Of a stretch of 64,000 bases of DNA, positions 1 to 9,226 are shown piece after piece. The notes beneath the pieces were generated by a model. It was not told the DNA's origin and ran no database searches. It saw only the letters and a list, made by a program, of their open reading frames with translations. Made by a program: the position numbers and the translations under genes. The stretch is from an uncultured Pelagibacteraceae bacterium (GTDB lineage Bacteria > Pseudomonadota > Alphaproteobacteria > Pelagibacterales > Pelagibacteraceae). How positions within the stretch are numbered: the first letter of the stretch is position 1; every line of letters starts with the position of its first letter. Location of the stretch: contig CACKMS010000002.1 in the NCBI GenBank assembly GCA_902601315.1, positions 82,763 to 146,762 on the forward strand. Reading direction: 5' to 3'.

Positions 1-145
1 TAAAATTTACCTCTAGAATTTTTAAAATATTAGTTACAGCCATTGAGAAACCACACTGTGGTGCATCTGGTGTACCTTTCATAAATAGACATACTTCATT
101 ACTTTCTATCTCATTTTTGATCATATCATTTGTTTGTTGGTCCAT
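1..145 (-). CDS. grxD: Monothiol glutaredoxin, Grx4/GrxD family (3' part outside window)
   Basis: Only the first 48 codons lie in the window; the gene runs off the left edge. The N-terminal half of a CGFS monothiol glutaredoxin is clear: the segment MKGTPDAPQCGFSMAV covers residues 22-37 and the CGFS active site residues 31-34. Proteins of this family bind a [2Fe-2S] cluster with glutathione and work with BolA in Fe-S trafficking and iron sensing. The gene follows bolA by 2 nt, which supports a BolA-Grx4 pair. The ATG at 145 is the natural start and has an AGGAGA-like ribosome binding site just upstream. Identification is very secure despite truncation. Confidence 0.93.
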   Translation of the reverse strand, partial: MDQQTNDMIKNEIESNEVCLFMKGTPDAPQCGFSMAVTNILKILEVNF

Positions 146-147
146 TT

Positions 148-378
148 TTAACTCTCCTTAGTTTTAATTGCTAATGCGTGAAGCTCGTTACCCATTTTAC
201 CTTTTAATGAATTATACACCATTTTGTGTTGTTCTATCTTACTTTTTCCAAAAAATTCTGAAGATGTTACGGTAGCTGAATAATGATTACCATCACCTGC
301 TAAATCTTGTATTTCAATACTAGCATCTGGCATTGCTTCTTTTATCAAATTTTCTATTTCTTTTAAATCCATCGCCAT
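148..378 (-). CDS. bolA: BolA family protein
   Basis: A 76-residue protein with the small BolA fold. The pattern GDGNHYSATV (about residues 28-37) and the C-terminal KMGNELHALAIKT with the conserved HAL segment are typical. BolA proteins bind CGFS glutaredoxins and share a [2Fe-2S] cluster; the partner gene is immediately downstream. The gene starts 1 nt after the purL stop, so it is probably co-transcribed with the purine genes. The first ATG at 378 is used here; a second in-frame ATG two codons later is possible. Confidence 0.93.
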   Translation of the reverse strand: MAMDLKEIENLIKEAMPDASIEIQDLAGDGNHYSATVTSSEFFGKSKIEQHKMVYNSLKGKMGNELHALAIKTKES

Positions 379-379
379 G

Positions 380-2572
380 TTAATTTTCCATATAATTCTT
401 TAGCCAATATTTATGTGTCTTTGTTAATTCTTCAATAGGTAAATTAATCTCCCCATTAAAACTTAAGTTTTTATCTTCAATTGCACCTAATTCTTCAAAA
501 TGAACTGAATTTTTTTCTAACAAATCATTAACTTTTTTAATATTAGTTTTTTCAATTTCAATTATATATCTGCCCTGATCTTCACCAAAGAAATATTCAT
601 ATTTATTTACTAAATCTTTAAACGGATTAATTTTAATTCCTTTTTGTCCCCTAATACACATTTTAGAAACTGCTGTTAAAATTCCACCAATCGATACATC
701 ATGACAAGTTTGAATTAAGTTTTTATCAATAAGATGTAATATTGTTTCTCCAATATTTTTTTCATTAAATAAATTTATGCTAGGAGGAGGACCTTTTTTT
801 TCTAATAAAATATTTCTTGCAAATATACTTTGATCTAAATGCCCTTCAGTTTTACCAATTACATAAACAATATTTCCTGTTTTTTTAAAATCCATTGTAA
901 TCATTTTTTGATAATCTTTAATTAATCCCACTCCACCTATAGCTGGTGTTGGTTTTATACCTTTGTCTTTTGTTTCATTGTAAAAAGAAACATTCCCAGA
1001 CACGACTGGAAATTCTAAATATTTACTAGCTTCAGTTATACCCTCTACACATTCAACAAATTCACCCATATTTTTCTCTTTTTCTGGGTTTCCAAAGTTT
1101 AAACAATTCGTAATTGCTATTGGTTTTGCACCAACAGATATTAGATTTCTCCAACTTTCACATACAATTTGTTTTCCACCAGTTAGAGGATGTGAAAAGC
1201 AGTATGTTGCAGACGTGTCTACAGAAGCTGCTACCGCTTTTGTAGTACCATGCACTCTTACAACACCAGCATCTCCACCTGGTTTTTGAATAGTATCACC
1301 CATAACTGTATGATCATATTGATCCCAAATCCATTTTTTATCTGAAACATTTGGACTAGATAAAATTTTTTTTAAACAATCTGATAAATTTAAAGATTTA
1401 AATTGTTGTTTATCAAATTTTAATTTTTGAGGTAACTTTATTTTTTTCCATTTTCTATCATAGACAGGTGCATCTTCTGCAAGAAAATCAATTGGTATTG
1501 ATGCAACATTTTTATTATCGAACAATAAATCTATTTTCTTTGTATTTGTTGTTTTTCCTATAACAGCAAAATCTAAATTCCATTTATCAAAAATTTTTTT
1601 TGCATGATCTTCCTTACCATTTTCCAAAACGATCAACATTCTCTCCTGACTTTCTGAAAGCATAATTTCGTATGGTGTCATCTTTTCCTCTCTGCAGGGA
1701 ACTTTGTTAAGATTAAGTTCAATTCCTAATTTACCTTTTGATGCCATCTCTACACTGGAAGAGGTTAAACCTGCAGCACCCATATCTTGGATTGCTATTA
1801 TTGAGTTACCAGCCATTAGTTCAAGGCAAGCCTCCAATAATAGTTTTTCAGTAAACGGATCACCAACTTGAACAGTTGGTTTTTTTTCCTCTATTTCATC
1901 ATCAAAAGTCGCTGAAGCCATACTTGCTCCGTGTATTCCATCTCTACCTGTTTTTGATCCTACATAAATTACAGGTTTATCTACTCCAGCAGCTTTTGAA
2001 TAAAAGATTTTGTTTTTATTAACTAGTCCTAATGTCATTGCATTTACTAAAATATTACCATTATAACTCTCATCAAAAGATGTTTGCCCAGCAACTGTTG
2101 GAACACCAATGCAATTTCCGTATCCACCAATTCCTTTAACTACCCCTCTTAATAAGTTTTTAGTTTTTTTGTGTTGTGGAGATCCAAAATGGATTGAATT
2201 TAAATTAGCAATTGGTCTTGCTCCCATCGTAAAAACATCCCTCATTATTCCACCAACACCTGTTGCAGCACCTTGATATGGCTCAATAAATGATGGATGA
2301 TTATGACTTTCTATTTTAAATACAATTGCATCATCATCTCCTATGTCTATAACACCAGCGTTCTCACCAGGTCCTTGTATGACTTGTTTTCCTTTTGTAT
2401 GAAGTTTTTTAAGATGTTTTCTTGATGATTTATATGAGCAATGCTCATTCCACATTGCAGAAAATATTGCAAGCTCAGTAATATTTGGAACTCTCTTTAA
2501 TAGTTCACAGATTTTGTTGTACTCATCTTTTTTTAATCCATGCTCAACTGCGATTTTTTCAGTAACTTCCAT
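380..2572 (-). CDS. purL: Phosphoribosylformylglycinamidine synthase subunit PurL
   Basis: A 730-residue protein of the short PurL type, which needs separate PurS and PurQ subunits. It is the synthetase subunit for the ATP-dependent conversion of FGAR to FGAM in purine synthesis. Visible motifs include [10 protein letters not shown] (residues 41-50), ESHNHPS (88-94) with the catalytic histidine region, and glycine-rich ATP/FGAR-binding segments after residue 100. Length matches the Bacillus-type family rather than the 1300-residue fused enzyme of enterobacteria. The start overlaps the purQ stop by 1 nt, consistent with translational coupling and 1:1 complex assembly. Confidence 0.97.
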   Translation of the reverse strand: MEVTEKIAVEHGLKKDEYNKICELLKRVPNITELAIFSAMWNEHCSYKSSRKHLKKLHTKGKQVIQGPGENAGVIDIGDDDAIVFKIESHNHPSFIEPYQGAATGVGGIMRDVFTMGARPIANLNSIHFGSPQHKKTKNLLRGVVKGIGGYGNCIGVPTVAGQTSFDESYNGNILVNAMTLGLVNKNKIFYSKAAGVDKPVIYVGSKTGRDGIHGASMASATFDDEIEEKKPTVQVGDPFTEKLLLEACLELMAGNSIIAIQDMGAAGLTSSSVEMASKGKLGIELNLNKVPCREEKMTPYEIMLSESQERMLIVLENGKEDHAKKIFDKWNLDFAVIGKTTNTKKIDLLFDNKNVASIPIDFLAEDAPVYDRKWKKIKLPQKLKFDKQQFKSLNLSDCLKKILSSPNVSDKKWIWDQYDHTVMGDTIQKPGGDAGVVRVHGTTKAVAASVDTSATYCFSHPLTGGKQIVCESWRNLISVGAKPIAITNCLNFGNPEKEKNMGEFVECVEGITEASKYLEFPVVSGNVSFYNETKDKGIKPTPAIGGVGLIKDYQKMITMDFKKTGNIVYVIGKTEGHLDQSIFARNILLEKKGPPPSINLFNEKNIGETILHLIDKNLIQTCHDVSIGGILTAVSKMCIRGQKGIKINPFKDLVNKYEYFFGEDQGRYIIEIEKTNIKKVNDLLEKNSVHFEELGAIEDKNLSFNGEINLPIEELTKTHKYWLKNYMEN

Positions 2573-3255
2573 TAATTTAAGTTTCGTAATAAATTTTCAA
2601 AGAATAATGATCCATCTTCACCAGATAGATATTTATCAATCATTCTTTCAGGGTGGGGCATCATACCTAATACATTCTTTTTACAATTAAATATTCCAGC
2701 TATATTTTTAATTGCTCCATTAGGGTTATTTTCATCATTTTCATCCCCATTTTTATTGCAATATGTGACAGCAATTTGATTATTATCCTCCAATGATTTC
2801 ATTTCATCATTAGAGCAAAAATAATTACCTTCATTATGAGCTATATGAAGTTCTAGGATATTTTTTTTAATATCTTTAAAGTATTTATTTTGTTTATCTT
2901 TAATTTTTACAAATACATTTCTACAAATAAAATTTAGATATTTATTTTGTTGAAGAATTCCAGGCAATAACCCTGTTTCAGTTAAAATTTGAAAGCCATT
3001 GCAAATTCCTAAGACTAAACCACCTGAGTTTGCAAAATCTATTACTGATTTAATTATTTTTGATTTTGATGCTATACTCCCACATCTTAAATAATCACCA
3101 TAAGAAAAACCTCCTGGTAAAACAATTAAATCACTTTTTGGTATTGAATTATCATTATGCCAGATCATTTGGTTTTTAAAACCAAACTTTTTAAGGGCTA
3201 CATCCATATCCCTATCACAATTTGATCCTGGAAAAATTATGACTGAGGACTTCAT
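2572..3255 (-). CDS. purQ: Phosphoribosylformylglycinamidine synthase glutaminase subunit PurQ
   Basis: A 227-residue class I glutamine amidotransferase that releases ammonia from glutamine for PurL. The catalytic triad is visible: Cys85 in [10 protein letters not shown], and His201 with Glu203 in MMPHPERM. The segment [14 protein letters not shown] (about 46-59) forms the oxyanion and substrate region. It lies between purS (6 nt upstream) and purL (1 nt overlap), the usual order for the three-subunit FGAM synthase. Confidence 0.97.
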   Translation of the reverse strand: MKSSVIIFPGSNCDRDMDVALKKFGFKNQMIWHNDNSIPKSDLIVLPGGFSYGDYLRCGSIASKSKIIKSVIDFANSGGLVLGICNGFQILTETGLLPGILQQNKYLNFICRNVFVKIKDKQNKYFKDIKKNILELHIAHNEGNYFCSNDEMKSLEDNNQIAVTYCNKNGDENDENNPNGAIKNIAGIFNCKKNVLGMMPHPERMIDKYLSGEDGSLFFENLLRNLN

Positions 3256-3261
3256 CTATAA

Positions 3262-3495
3262 TTAAAGTATTTTATAATCCTCAATAACTAGATTAGCTAA
3301 AAGTTTTTTACACATATCTTCTACTTGTAATTTTGCTTTAGTTTCATCATTTTCATTTACATTTATTTCAAAAAATTTTCCCTGTCTCACATCATCTACA
3401 CTACTAAAATTCATTCCATTTAATGTTTGTTGTATAGCTTTACCTTGAGGATCAAGTACTCCATTTTTAAGAGTAACTACAACTTTAATTATCAT
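3262..3495 (-). CDS. purS: Phosphoribosylformylglycinamidine synthase subunit PurS
   Basis: A 77-residue PurS subunit. The VVTLKNGVLDPQGKAIQQTL start and the later DDVRQGKFFEI segment are typical. PurS forms a dimer that bridges PurL and PurQ and helps ammonia channelling. The ATG overlaps the purC stop by 1 nt. Size and position between purC and purQ agree with Gram-positive and alphaproteobacterial arrangements. Confidence 0.95.
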   Translation of the reverse strand: MIIKVVVTLKNGVLDPQGKAIQQTLNGMNFSSVDDVRQGKFFEINVNENDETKAKLQVEDMCKKLLANLVIEDYKIL

Positions 3496-4280
3496 TATTT
3501 TTTTTTAAATTTTACTGCTTTAGGCTTGCTATATTTTAATGGTCTAATGTTAGATTGTTCATGAAGTATATCCAATCTTCTAGCAACTTCTTGATAACCT
3601 TCAACTAAATTTCCTAAATCTTTTCTAAATCTATCTTTGTCTAATTTTTTATCAGTGGTTGCATCCCACAATCTACAGGTGTCAGGACTAATTTCATCTG
3701 CTAAAATAATATCTTTTTTTCCATTTTTTTCTAATCTTCCAAATTCAACTTTAAAATCAACCAACTTTATTCCAACACCTCTGAACATTCCTTGAAGAAA
3801 ATCATTTATTCTTGCTAATTCATTGTTCACAAAATCAATTTCAAAATCATCCATCCATTTAAAAGTTAAGATATGTTCTTTGCTGATAAGTGGATCACCG
3901 AGTTCATCGTTTTTTAAGCAATATTCAACTAGTGGATATTCAAGAACTGTTCCATCTTCTATACCAAGTCTTTTTGTTAATGATCCTGTTGCGATATTTC
4001 TTACTATAAATTCAATGGGTATAATCTCAACATGTTGAACGAGTTGTTCTCTCATATTAAGACGTTTTATTAAATGGTTTTTAATACCAACCTGATTTAA
4101 ATTTGTCAGAATATGTTCTGAAATTCTATTATTTAAAATTCCTTTACCATCAATGACATCTTTTTTCTGGTTGTTAAAGGCTGTAGCATCATCTTTAAAA
4201 TGTTGTATGACTAAATTTTTATCACTTGTTGCAAAAACTATTTTTGCTTTACCTTCATATATTTTTTTTCCTTTTTTCAT
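3495..4280 (-). CDS. purC: Phosphoribosylaminoimidazole-succinocarboxamide synthase (SAICAR synthetase)
   Basis: A 261-residue SAICAR synthetase that joins aspartate to CAIR with ATP. The N-terminal KIYEGKAKIVF (6-16) is the family's nucleotide-binding start, and EISPDTCRLWD (196-206) is the conserved signature near the C-terminus. Its start overlaps the purB stop by 1 nt. PurC acts directly before PurB in the pathway, so the two adjacent genes encode consecutive steps. Confidence 0.97.
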   Translation of the reverse strand: MKKGKKIYEGKAKIVFATSDKNLVIQHFKDDATAFNNQKKDVIDGKGILNNRISEHILTNLNQVGIKNHLIKRLNMREQLVQHVEIIPIEFIVRNIATGSLTKRLGIEDGTVLEYPLVEYCLKNDELGDPLISKEHILTFKWMDDFEIDFVNNELARINDFLQGMFRGVGIKLVDFKVEFGRLEKNGKKDIILADEISPDTCRLWDATTDKKLDKDRFRKDLGNLVEGYQEVARRLDILHEQSNIRPLKYSKPKAVKFKKK

Positions 4281-5572
4281 TATTTTAATACTCTCTTAAA
4301 TATATAATTAATATTTTTAAAGTGTTTAGAATATGTAAATATTTTTTTAATTTTTTTATCAGAAACTCTATCAGTAATTCTTTTATCTTTTTTAACAAGA
4401 TCAATTAAATTTATATTTTTTGCAAAACTAGATTTTGCATGCCCTTGTACTAATCTGTAAGCTTTCTCTCTTTGCATTCCCGATTTAGTTAATTCAAGCA
4501 TTAATTCTTGAGAAAACACTAATCCCTTAGTAAAGTTTAAATTTTCTAGCATTTTTTTTGGATAGACTATCATTTTATCTAAAATATTTGCCAGTCTAAC
4601 AAGAGCAAAATCTAGCGTTATGTTTGCATCAGGTCCAATATTTCTTTCCACACTTGAGTGGGAAATATCTCTTTCATGCCATAGTGCTATATTTTCTAAA
4701 GCTGGCACAACATAACTTCTGACCATTCTTGCAAGACCAGTTAAATTTTCACTTAATATTGGATTTTTCTTGTGAGGCATTGCGGAAGAGCCTTTCTGAT
4801 CTTTAGAAAAGAACTCCTGTAATTCATAAACCTCTGATCTTTGAAGATGGCGTATTTCTGTTGCAGCTCTTTCAACTGAACCTGCAATGATACCTATAAT
4901 TGCAAAATAATGTGCATGTCGATCTCTTGGTATAATCTGTGTTGATATAGGTTCAGGTTTGAGTTTTAATTTTTTTGATACATAGATTTCTATTTTTGGA
5001 TCTATATTTGCAAATGTTCCAACAGCACCTGAAATAGCACAAGTTGATACTTCTTCAATTGCATCTTTAAGTCTTTTTTTATTACGTTTAAACTCCTCAT
5101 AAAAAGATGCTAGTTTAAGTCCAAAAGTTATTGGTTCGGCATGTATACCGTGACTTCTACCAATACAAGGCGTCATCTTATATTTTTTTGCCTGTTTTTT
5201 TAAAACTGATAAAATTTTATCTATATCTTTTAATAAGATATTTCCCGATTGAACTAATTGTATATTAAAACTTGTATCCAAAACATCGGATGAGGTCATT
5301 CCTTGATGAAGGTATCTAGCTTTAATTCCAGTTTGTTCAGTAATTGATGTTAAAAAAGCAATAACATCATGTTTTACTTTTGCTTCAATATCATGAATTC
5401 TTTTGACTTTAATTTTGCCTTTTTTTTTAACAATTGATGCTACACCTCTTGGAATTATTTTGTATTTTTCCATTGCTTCAGCAGCTGCAATTTCTACATC
5501 AAGCCAAATTTTATATTTATTTTGTTCTGACCAAATATTGACTAATTCTTTTCTTGAATATCTAGATATCAT
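4280..5572 (-). CDS. purB: Adenylosuccinate lyase
   Basis: A 430-residue member of the fumarase/aspartase superfamily. It cleaves SAICAR to AICAR and adenylosuccinate to AMP, each with release of fumarate. The signature loop SSAMPHKKNP spans 262-271 and carries the catalytic serine; TSSDVLDT (93-100) and the general acid/base region around His141 are also present. The length is normal for the bacterial short form. The start overlaps the map stop by 1 nt. Confidence 0.97.
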   Translation of the reverse strand: MISRYSRKELVNIWSEQNKYKIWLDVEIAAAEAMEKYKIIPRGVASIVKKKGKIKVKRIHDIEAKVKHDVIAFLTSITEQTGIKARYLHQGMTSSDVLDTSFNIQLVQSGNILLKDIDKILSVLKKQAKKYKMTPCIGRSHGIHAEPITFGLKLASFYEEFKRNKKRLKDAIEEVSTCAISGAVGTFANIDPKIEIYVSKKLKLKPEPISTQIIPRDRHAHYFAIIGIIAGSVERAATEIRHLQRSEVYELQEFFSKDQKGSSAMPHKKNPILSENLTGLARMVRSYVVPALENIALWHERDISHSSVERNIGPDANITLDFALVRLANILDKMIVYPKKMLENLNFTKGLVFSQELMLELTKSGMQREKAYRLVQGHAKSSFAKNINLIDLVKKDKRITDRVSDKKIKKIFTYSKHFKNINYIFKRVLK

Positions 5573-6348
5573 TAAATTTTATATGGGGGTTCTTTATAAC
5601 CTTTAACAGATTCTGTAAAAATTTCATAAGAATCCTCTGTAATTCCTATAGTATGTTCAAATTGCGCTGATAATGATTTATCTTTTGTTACAGCTGTCCA
5701 ACCATCATTTAAAACTTTAACATCATATTTACCATCATTAATCATCGGTTCAATTGTAAAAGTCATACCCGGTCTTAATTCAATACCTGTATTTTTTTTT
5801 CCATAATGAAGAATGTTGGGTGGTTCATGAAAAATATTACTAATTCCGTGACCACAAAAATCTCTAACAACAGAATATCCTTTTTCTTCAACATAAGATT
5901 GAATTTCGTAACCTATATCACCTAATCTCTTACCAGGTTTTAATATTTCAATACCTCGCATCATAGATTCGTAAGTTGTATTGATTAAATTAGTTGCTTT
6001 AACAGATGCATCTCCAATTACAAACATTCTACTAGTGTCGCCATAATATTCATCTACTATTGCAGTAACATCAACATTGATGGTATCACCTTCTTTTAAG
6101 ATTCTATCTGAAGGAATACCATGACAAACGACATGATTTAACGATGTACATAATGATTTTTTAAAACCCCTATAAAATTGTGGGGCAGAATAACCACCAT
6201 TATCTTTTATAAATTCATAACCTAATGCATCAATTTTATCAGTTGATACACCTTCTTTTATTTCATCTGTTAACATATCTAGAGTTTTTGCGGCAAGATT
6301 ACCTGCAGTTCTCATTTTCATAAACTTCTCTAAATAATTATTTTGCAT
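5572..6348 (-). CDS. map: Methionine aminopeptidase, type I
   Basis: Removes the N-terminal methionine from new proteins. All five metal ligands of the pita-bread fold can be placed, counting from the upstream TTG at 6351: Asp94, Asp105, His168, Glu201 and Glu232, with catalytic His77 in VVCHGIP. The spacing matches the Escherichia coli enzyme with a three-residue offset. I prefer the ATG at 6348 over the TTG at 6351. The gene overlaps the end of sfsA by about 11 nt. It heads the purine genes here rather than sitting beside secY-adk as in some bacteria. Confidence 0.96.
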   Translation of the reverse strand: MQNNYLEKFMKMRTAGNLAAKTLDMLTDEIKEGVSTDKIDALGYEFIKDNGGYSAPQFYRGFKKSLCTSLNHVVCHGIPSDRILKEGDTINVDVTAIVDEYYGDTSRMFVIGDASVKATNLINTTYESMMRGIEILKPGKRLGDIGYEIQSYVEEKGYSVVRDFCGHGISNIFHEPPNILHYGKKNTGIELRPGMTFTIEPMINDGKYDVKVLNDGWTAVTKDKSLSAQFEHTIGITEDSYEIFTESVKGYKEPPYKI

Positions 6349-7033
6349 CAATTATTTTAATTTTTTTCTCAATTTTAATTTGTTTAGAATTCAAGCTACA
6401 TCTATATGCTAAAAATTTTACACCAGCTTTTCTTGCTTCGATATAACCCTCAAAATAATTAGGATCAATTTCTTTTGCTATTCTAAAATTACTTATACCT
6501 TGAATTTGAGTTAAAAATAAGACATGTGGTTTATAACTTTTTTTGATTGAATTAATTAACATTTTTAGATGTTTTAAACCTCTTTCAGTTACCGCATCAG
6601 GAAATTCTGCCACCTCATCATTATTTATCAATGTAACATTTTTGACCTCTAATAAACTTTTATCACACAAAAAATCAAATCTTGTATCTGATGAATATTT
6701 AAATTCTGGCTTAATATTTTTAGTATTTTTAAACTCAGAAATTAATTTATTTTCTAAACCATGTTGGACAATTTTGTTAGCTCTATGCGTATTAACACCA
6801 ACTAATTTTTTTTTGACCTTTATTAATTCAAGTGTAAATTTAAGTTTTCTTGAAGGATTATTTTGTGGTGAAATCCATACCTCATTACCTTTGTCCAATA
6901 GACCCTTCATAGAACCAGTATTAGGGCAATGAGCTGTAACTATTTTATTATTTACTTCTATATCAGTAAAAAATCTTTTATATCTTTTCACTAATTTGCC
7001 TTTAATAAGTGTATTGGTAAAATTCATTAACAT
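6338..7033 (-). CDS. sfsA: DNA/RNA nuclease SfsA family protein
   Basis: A 231-residue SfsA protein. The N-terminal OB-like part contains AHCPNTGSMKGLL (about 35-47), and the later LEVKNVTL and FPDAVTERGLKHL segments form the PD-(D/E)XK-like nuclease core typical of the family. SfsA was named for sugar fermentation stimulation in E. coli; its physiological role is poorly known. Start is ambiguous: ATG at 7033 or ATG two codons later at 7027. The divergent neighbour begins at 7049, so promoters for both genes must fit in 15-21 bp or lie inside coding sequence. Confidence 0.92.
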   Translation of the reverse strand: MLMNFTNTLIKGKLVKRYKRFFTDIEVNNKIVTAHCPNTGSMKGLLDKGNEVWISPQNNPSRKLKFTLELIKVKKKLVGVNTHRANKIVQHGLENKLISEFKNTKNIKPEFKYSSDTRFDFLCDKSLLEVKNVTLINNDEVAEFPDAVTERGLKHLKMLINSIKKSYKPHVLFLTQIQGISNFRIAKEIDPNYFEGYIEARKAGVKFLAYRCSLNSKQIKIEKKIKIIDAK

Positions 7034-7048
7034 TATTTATATTTGTAA

Positions 7049-7801
7049 ATGATTAATAAAAAAGAAATAAATGCTGGGATTTTAATAATCGGAAATGAGG
7101 TGCTATCTGGACGTACTAAAGATGTAAATACCAGCACTCTTGCAACATGGCTTAATTCATTGGGCATCAAGGTAAATGAAGTAAGAGTTATTCCTGATGA
7201 TCAGGAAACAATTATCAGTTCAGTAAACGAATTAAGAAAAAAATATACTTATATATTTACAACTGGAGGGATAGGTCCTACACACGATGACATAACATCA
7301 GAATCGATCTCAAAGCTTTTTAATGTAGAATACAATTTTCATCCACAAGCTTTTAAAATATTAGAGAACTATTATAAACCCGGTGAATTTACTGAAGGAA
7401 GACAAAAAATGGCTAAGATGCCTATAACATCAAAATTAATTTTAAATCCTTCTAGTGGAGCGCCTGGATTTTATATGGAAAATGTATTTTGTTTACCAGG
7501 GGTTCCTTCGATAATGCAATCTATGTTAGGAGGATTAGAAAATGTATTAATTGGTGGAGATCCAATTTTAAGTTCAACTATTAATTTAAGAACAGTAGAA
7601 AGCGAAATTGCAAAGTCATTAAGTAAAGTTCAAGAAAGTAATAAAGATGTTGATATTGGAAGTTATCCTTTTTTTAAGGCAGGAAAACTTGGTGTTTCAA
7701 TTGTATTGAGATGTACAGACCAAAATAAAATTAATGAGTGTAACGATCAAATATTAAACTTTGTAAAAGAAAAAAAAATTGAAATAGTTGAGAAAGATTG
7801 A
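7049..7801 (+). CDS. CinA-like molybdopterin-binding (MoCF) domain protein
   Basis: A 250-residue protein made of the MoCF_biosynth fold. GNEVLSGRTKDVNTSTLA (about 14-31) and TTGGIGPTHDDIT (about 71-83) are the classic CinA/MogA-like motifs. It matches the N-terminal domain of competence/damage-inducible protein A and lacks the C-terminal nicotinamide-nucleotide deamidase domain. Family names suggest DNA damage or competence, but the biochemical role of the stand-alone domain is uncertain; nucleotide pyrophosphatase activity on damaged NAD or FAD derivatives is one reported function in relatives. Its stop overlaps the next start as TGATG. Confidence 0.85.
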   Translation: MINKKEINAGILIIGNEVLSGRTKDVNTSTLATWLNSLGIKVNEVRVIPDDQETIISSVNELRKKYTYIFTTGGIGPTHDDITSESISKLFNVEYNFHPQAFKILENYYKPGEFTEGRQKMAKMPITSKLILNPSSGAPGFYMENVFCLPGVPSIMQSMLGGLENVLIGGDPILSSTINLRTVESEIAKSLSKVQESNKDVDIGSYPFFKAGKLGVSIVLRCTDQNKINECNDQILNFVKEKKIEIVEKD

Positions 7802-8208
7802 TGCTTTACTTTGCTTACGGAAGTAACCTTAACCACTTTCAAATGAAGAGAAGATGCAAAGATAGTATTTTTCTTAAAAGATATGAGCTCAAAGGATTTA
7901 GACTAAATTTTAGAAGTAAATATAGAGCAGCTGATATAGAGAAAAAAAATAATTCTTTAGTACCAGGTGCTTTGTTTGAAATATCTAAAAGTGATGAAAA
8001 AAAATTAGATCTCTATGAGGATTATCCCATTTTATATCAAAAGATGTATTTTAAATATTACAATAAAGAAGTAATGACATACATCATGCCTATGAAGTCA
8101 GAATTTAGATATCCAACAGAAAGATATCTAAATGTTATAAAGCGAGGATATAAAGACTGTAAATTAGATAAATCTTACTTAGTTAAAGCTCTAAATCCAC
8201 AAAAATAA
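7801..8208 (+). CDS. Gamma-glutamylcyclotransferase-fold (AIG2-like) protein
   Basis: A 135-residue protein starting MLYFAYGSNL; the YGSN motif at residues 6-9 is the diagnostic substrate-binding loop of the gamma-glutamylcyclotransferase / AIG2-like superfamily. A conserved acidic segment LDLYEDYP lies mid-protein where the catalytic glutamate is expected. Family members release 5-oxoproline from gamma-glutamyl compounds, but the true substrate cannot be read from sequence. The ATG at 7801 overlaps the preceding TGA; an upstream TTG at 7798 is less likely. Confidence 0.82.
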   Translation: MLYFAYGSNLNHFQMKRRCKDSIFLKRYELKGFRLNFRSKYRAADIEKKNNSLVPGALFEISKSDEKKLDLYEDYPILYQKMYFKYYNKEVMTYIMPMKSEFRYPTERYLNVIKRGYKDCKLDKSYLVKALNPQK

Positions 8209-8211
8209 ATT

Positions 8212-8901
8212 ATGTCAAAAAAAACTAAGAATCTATTAAAGGGTTTTTATGATGTTAGCCCCTTACTTTTACCAGTTGTACCTTTCGGTATAATATTTGG
8301 AGCAATTGGTATAGAATTAGGTTTTGGGCCTTACATTACGTATGCTACATCAATTATAATTTTCAGTGGAGCTAGTCAGATAGTCTTTTTTCAACTTTTA
8401 TCAAATGGAGCATCATCAATAATTGCAATTACCTCATCCTCAGTTGTAAGTACTAGACATCTTTTATATGGGGCGGTTGTTGCACAATACTTGTCAAAAT
8501 TATCAATAATATGGAAGTTATTTTTGTCCTATTTGTTAACAGATCAATCATTTGCAGTTTCTCAAGATTTTTTTAAGAAAAATTCATATGATGAATATAA
8601 ACATTATCATTTACTTGGAGCTGGACTAACTCTTTGGACTGTTTGGCAAGTCACAACGATTATAGGTATTCTGCTTGGCTCTATTGTCCCAGAGGAGTTA
8701 GGATTAACTTTTACTATACCACTTACCTTTTTAGCTCTACTTATAAATTATTTCAGAAAATTAGATCACTTATTTGTAATTTTTTTATCAGGATTATTAT
8801 CAATTGTATTTTATCATGCACCATTTAAATCCTATATTATATTATCAAGCTTAATTTCATTGTTAGCTATATCTTTAATTAATAAATCAAAAAAAAAATG
8901 A
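8212..8901 (+). CDS. azlC: AzlC family branched-chain amino acid export subunit
   Basis: A 229-residue polytopic inner-membrane protein. PVVPFGIIFGAIG near residues 22-34 and the IIIFSGASQIVFFQL segment near 48-62 are typical of AzlC. With AzlD it forms an exporter linked in other bacteria to branched-chain amino acids and azaleucine resistance. The downstream azlD start overlaps its stop by 4 nt, as usual for the pair. The actual substrate in this organism is an inference from family. Confidence 0.9.
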   Translation: MSKKTKNLLKGFYDVSPLLLPVVPFGIIFGAIGIELGFGPYITYATSIIIFSGASQIVFFQLLSNGASSIIAITSSSVVSTRHLLYGAVVAQYLSKLSIIWKLFLSYLLTDQSFAVSQDFFKKNSYDEYKHYHLLGAGLTLWTVWQVTTIIGILLGSIVPEELGLTFTIPLTFLALLINYFRKLDHLFVIFLSGLLSIVFYHAPFKSYIILSSLISLLAISLINKSKKK

Positions 8902-9212
8902 ATATTTGGATTTCTATTGTAATAGCAGGAATTATTAATTACCTAACTCGATTAGGATCAGTCTTATTAATTAAACCTGAAAAATTAAATGAGAGCACAA
9001 AAAAAATATTAGGTTATGTGCCGTCTGCTGTATTCCCAGCTATTATATTTCCAGCAGTATTTTTAAATGAGACAAATACAATTGTGGATATAAAAGACCC
9101 AAAAATAATTGGATTTGTTGTTGCTGTTATTACTGGATATTTATCCAAAAATGTACTTACCACAATTATCGCAGGATTAATATCTTATTGGGTAATTATT
9201 TTTTTTATTTAA
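8898..9212 (+). CDS. azlD: AzlD domain-containing small export subunit
   Basis: A 104-residue hydrophobic protein with about four membrane segments, starting MNIWISIVIAGIINYLTRLG; the early TR motif and GYVPSAVFPAIIFPAVF are AzlD-like. It overlaps azlC by 4 nt and probably forms the second subunit of the same exporter. It converges with the downstream minus-strand phosphorylase gene with 14 bp between stops and no recognisable intrinsic terminator. Confidence 0.88.
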   Translation: MNIWISIVIAGIINYLTRLGSVLLIKPEKLNESTKKILGYVPSAVFPAIIFPAVFLNETNTIVDIKDPKIIGFVVAVITGYLSKNVLTTIIAGLISYWVIIFFI

Positions 9213-9226
9213 TTTAAAGTTAAAAA

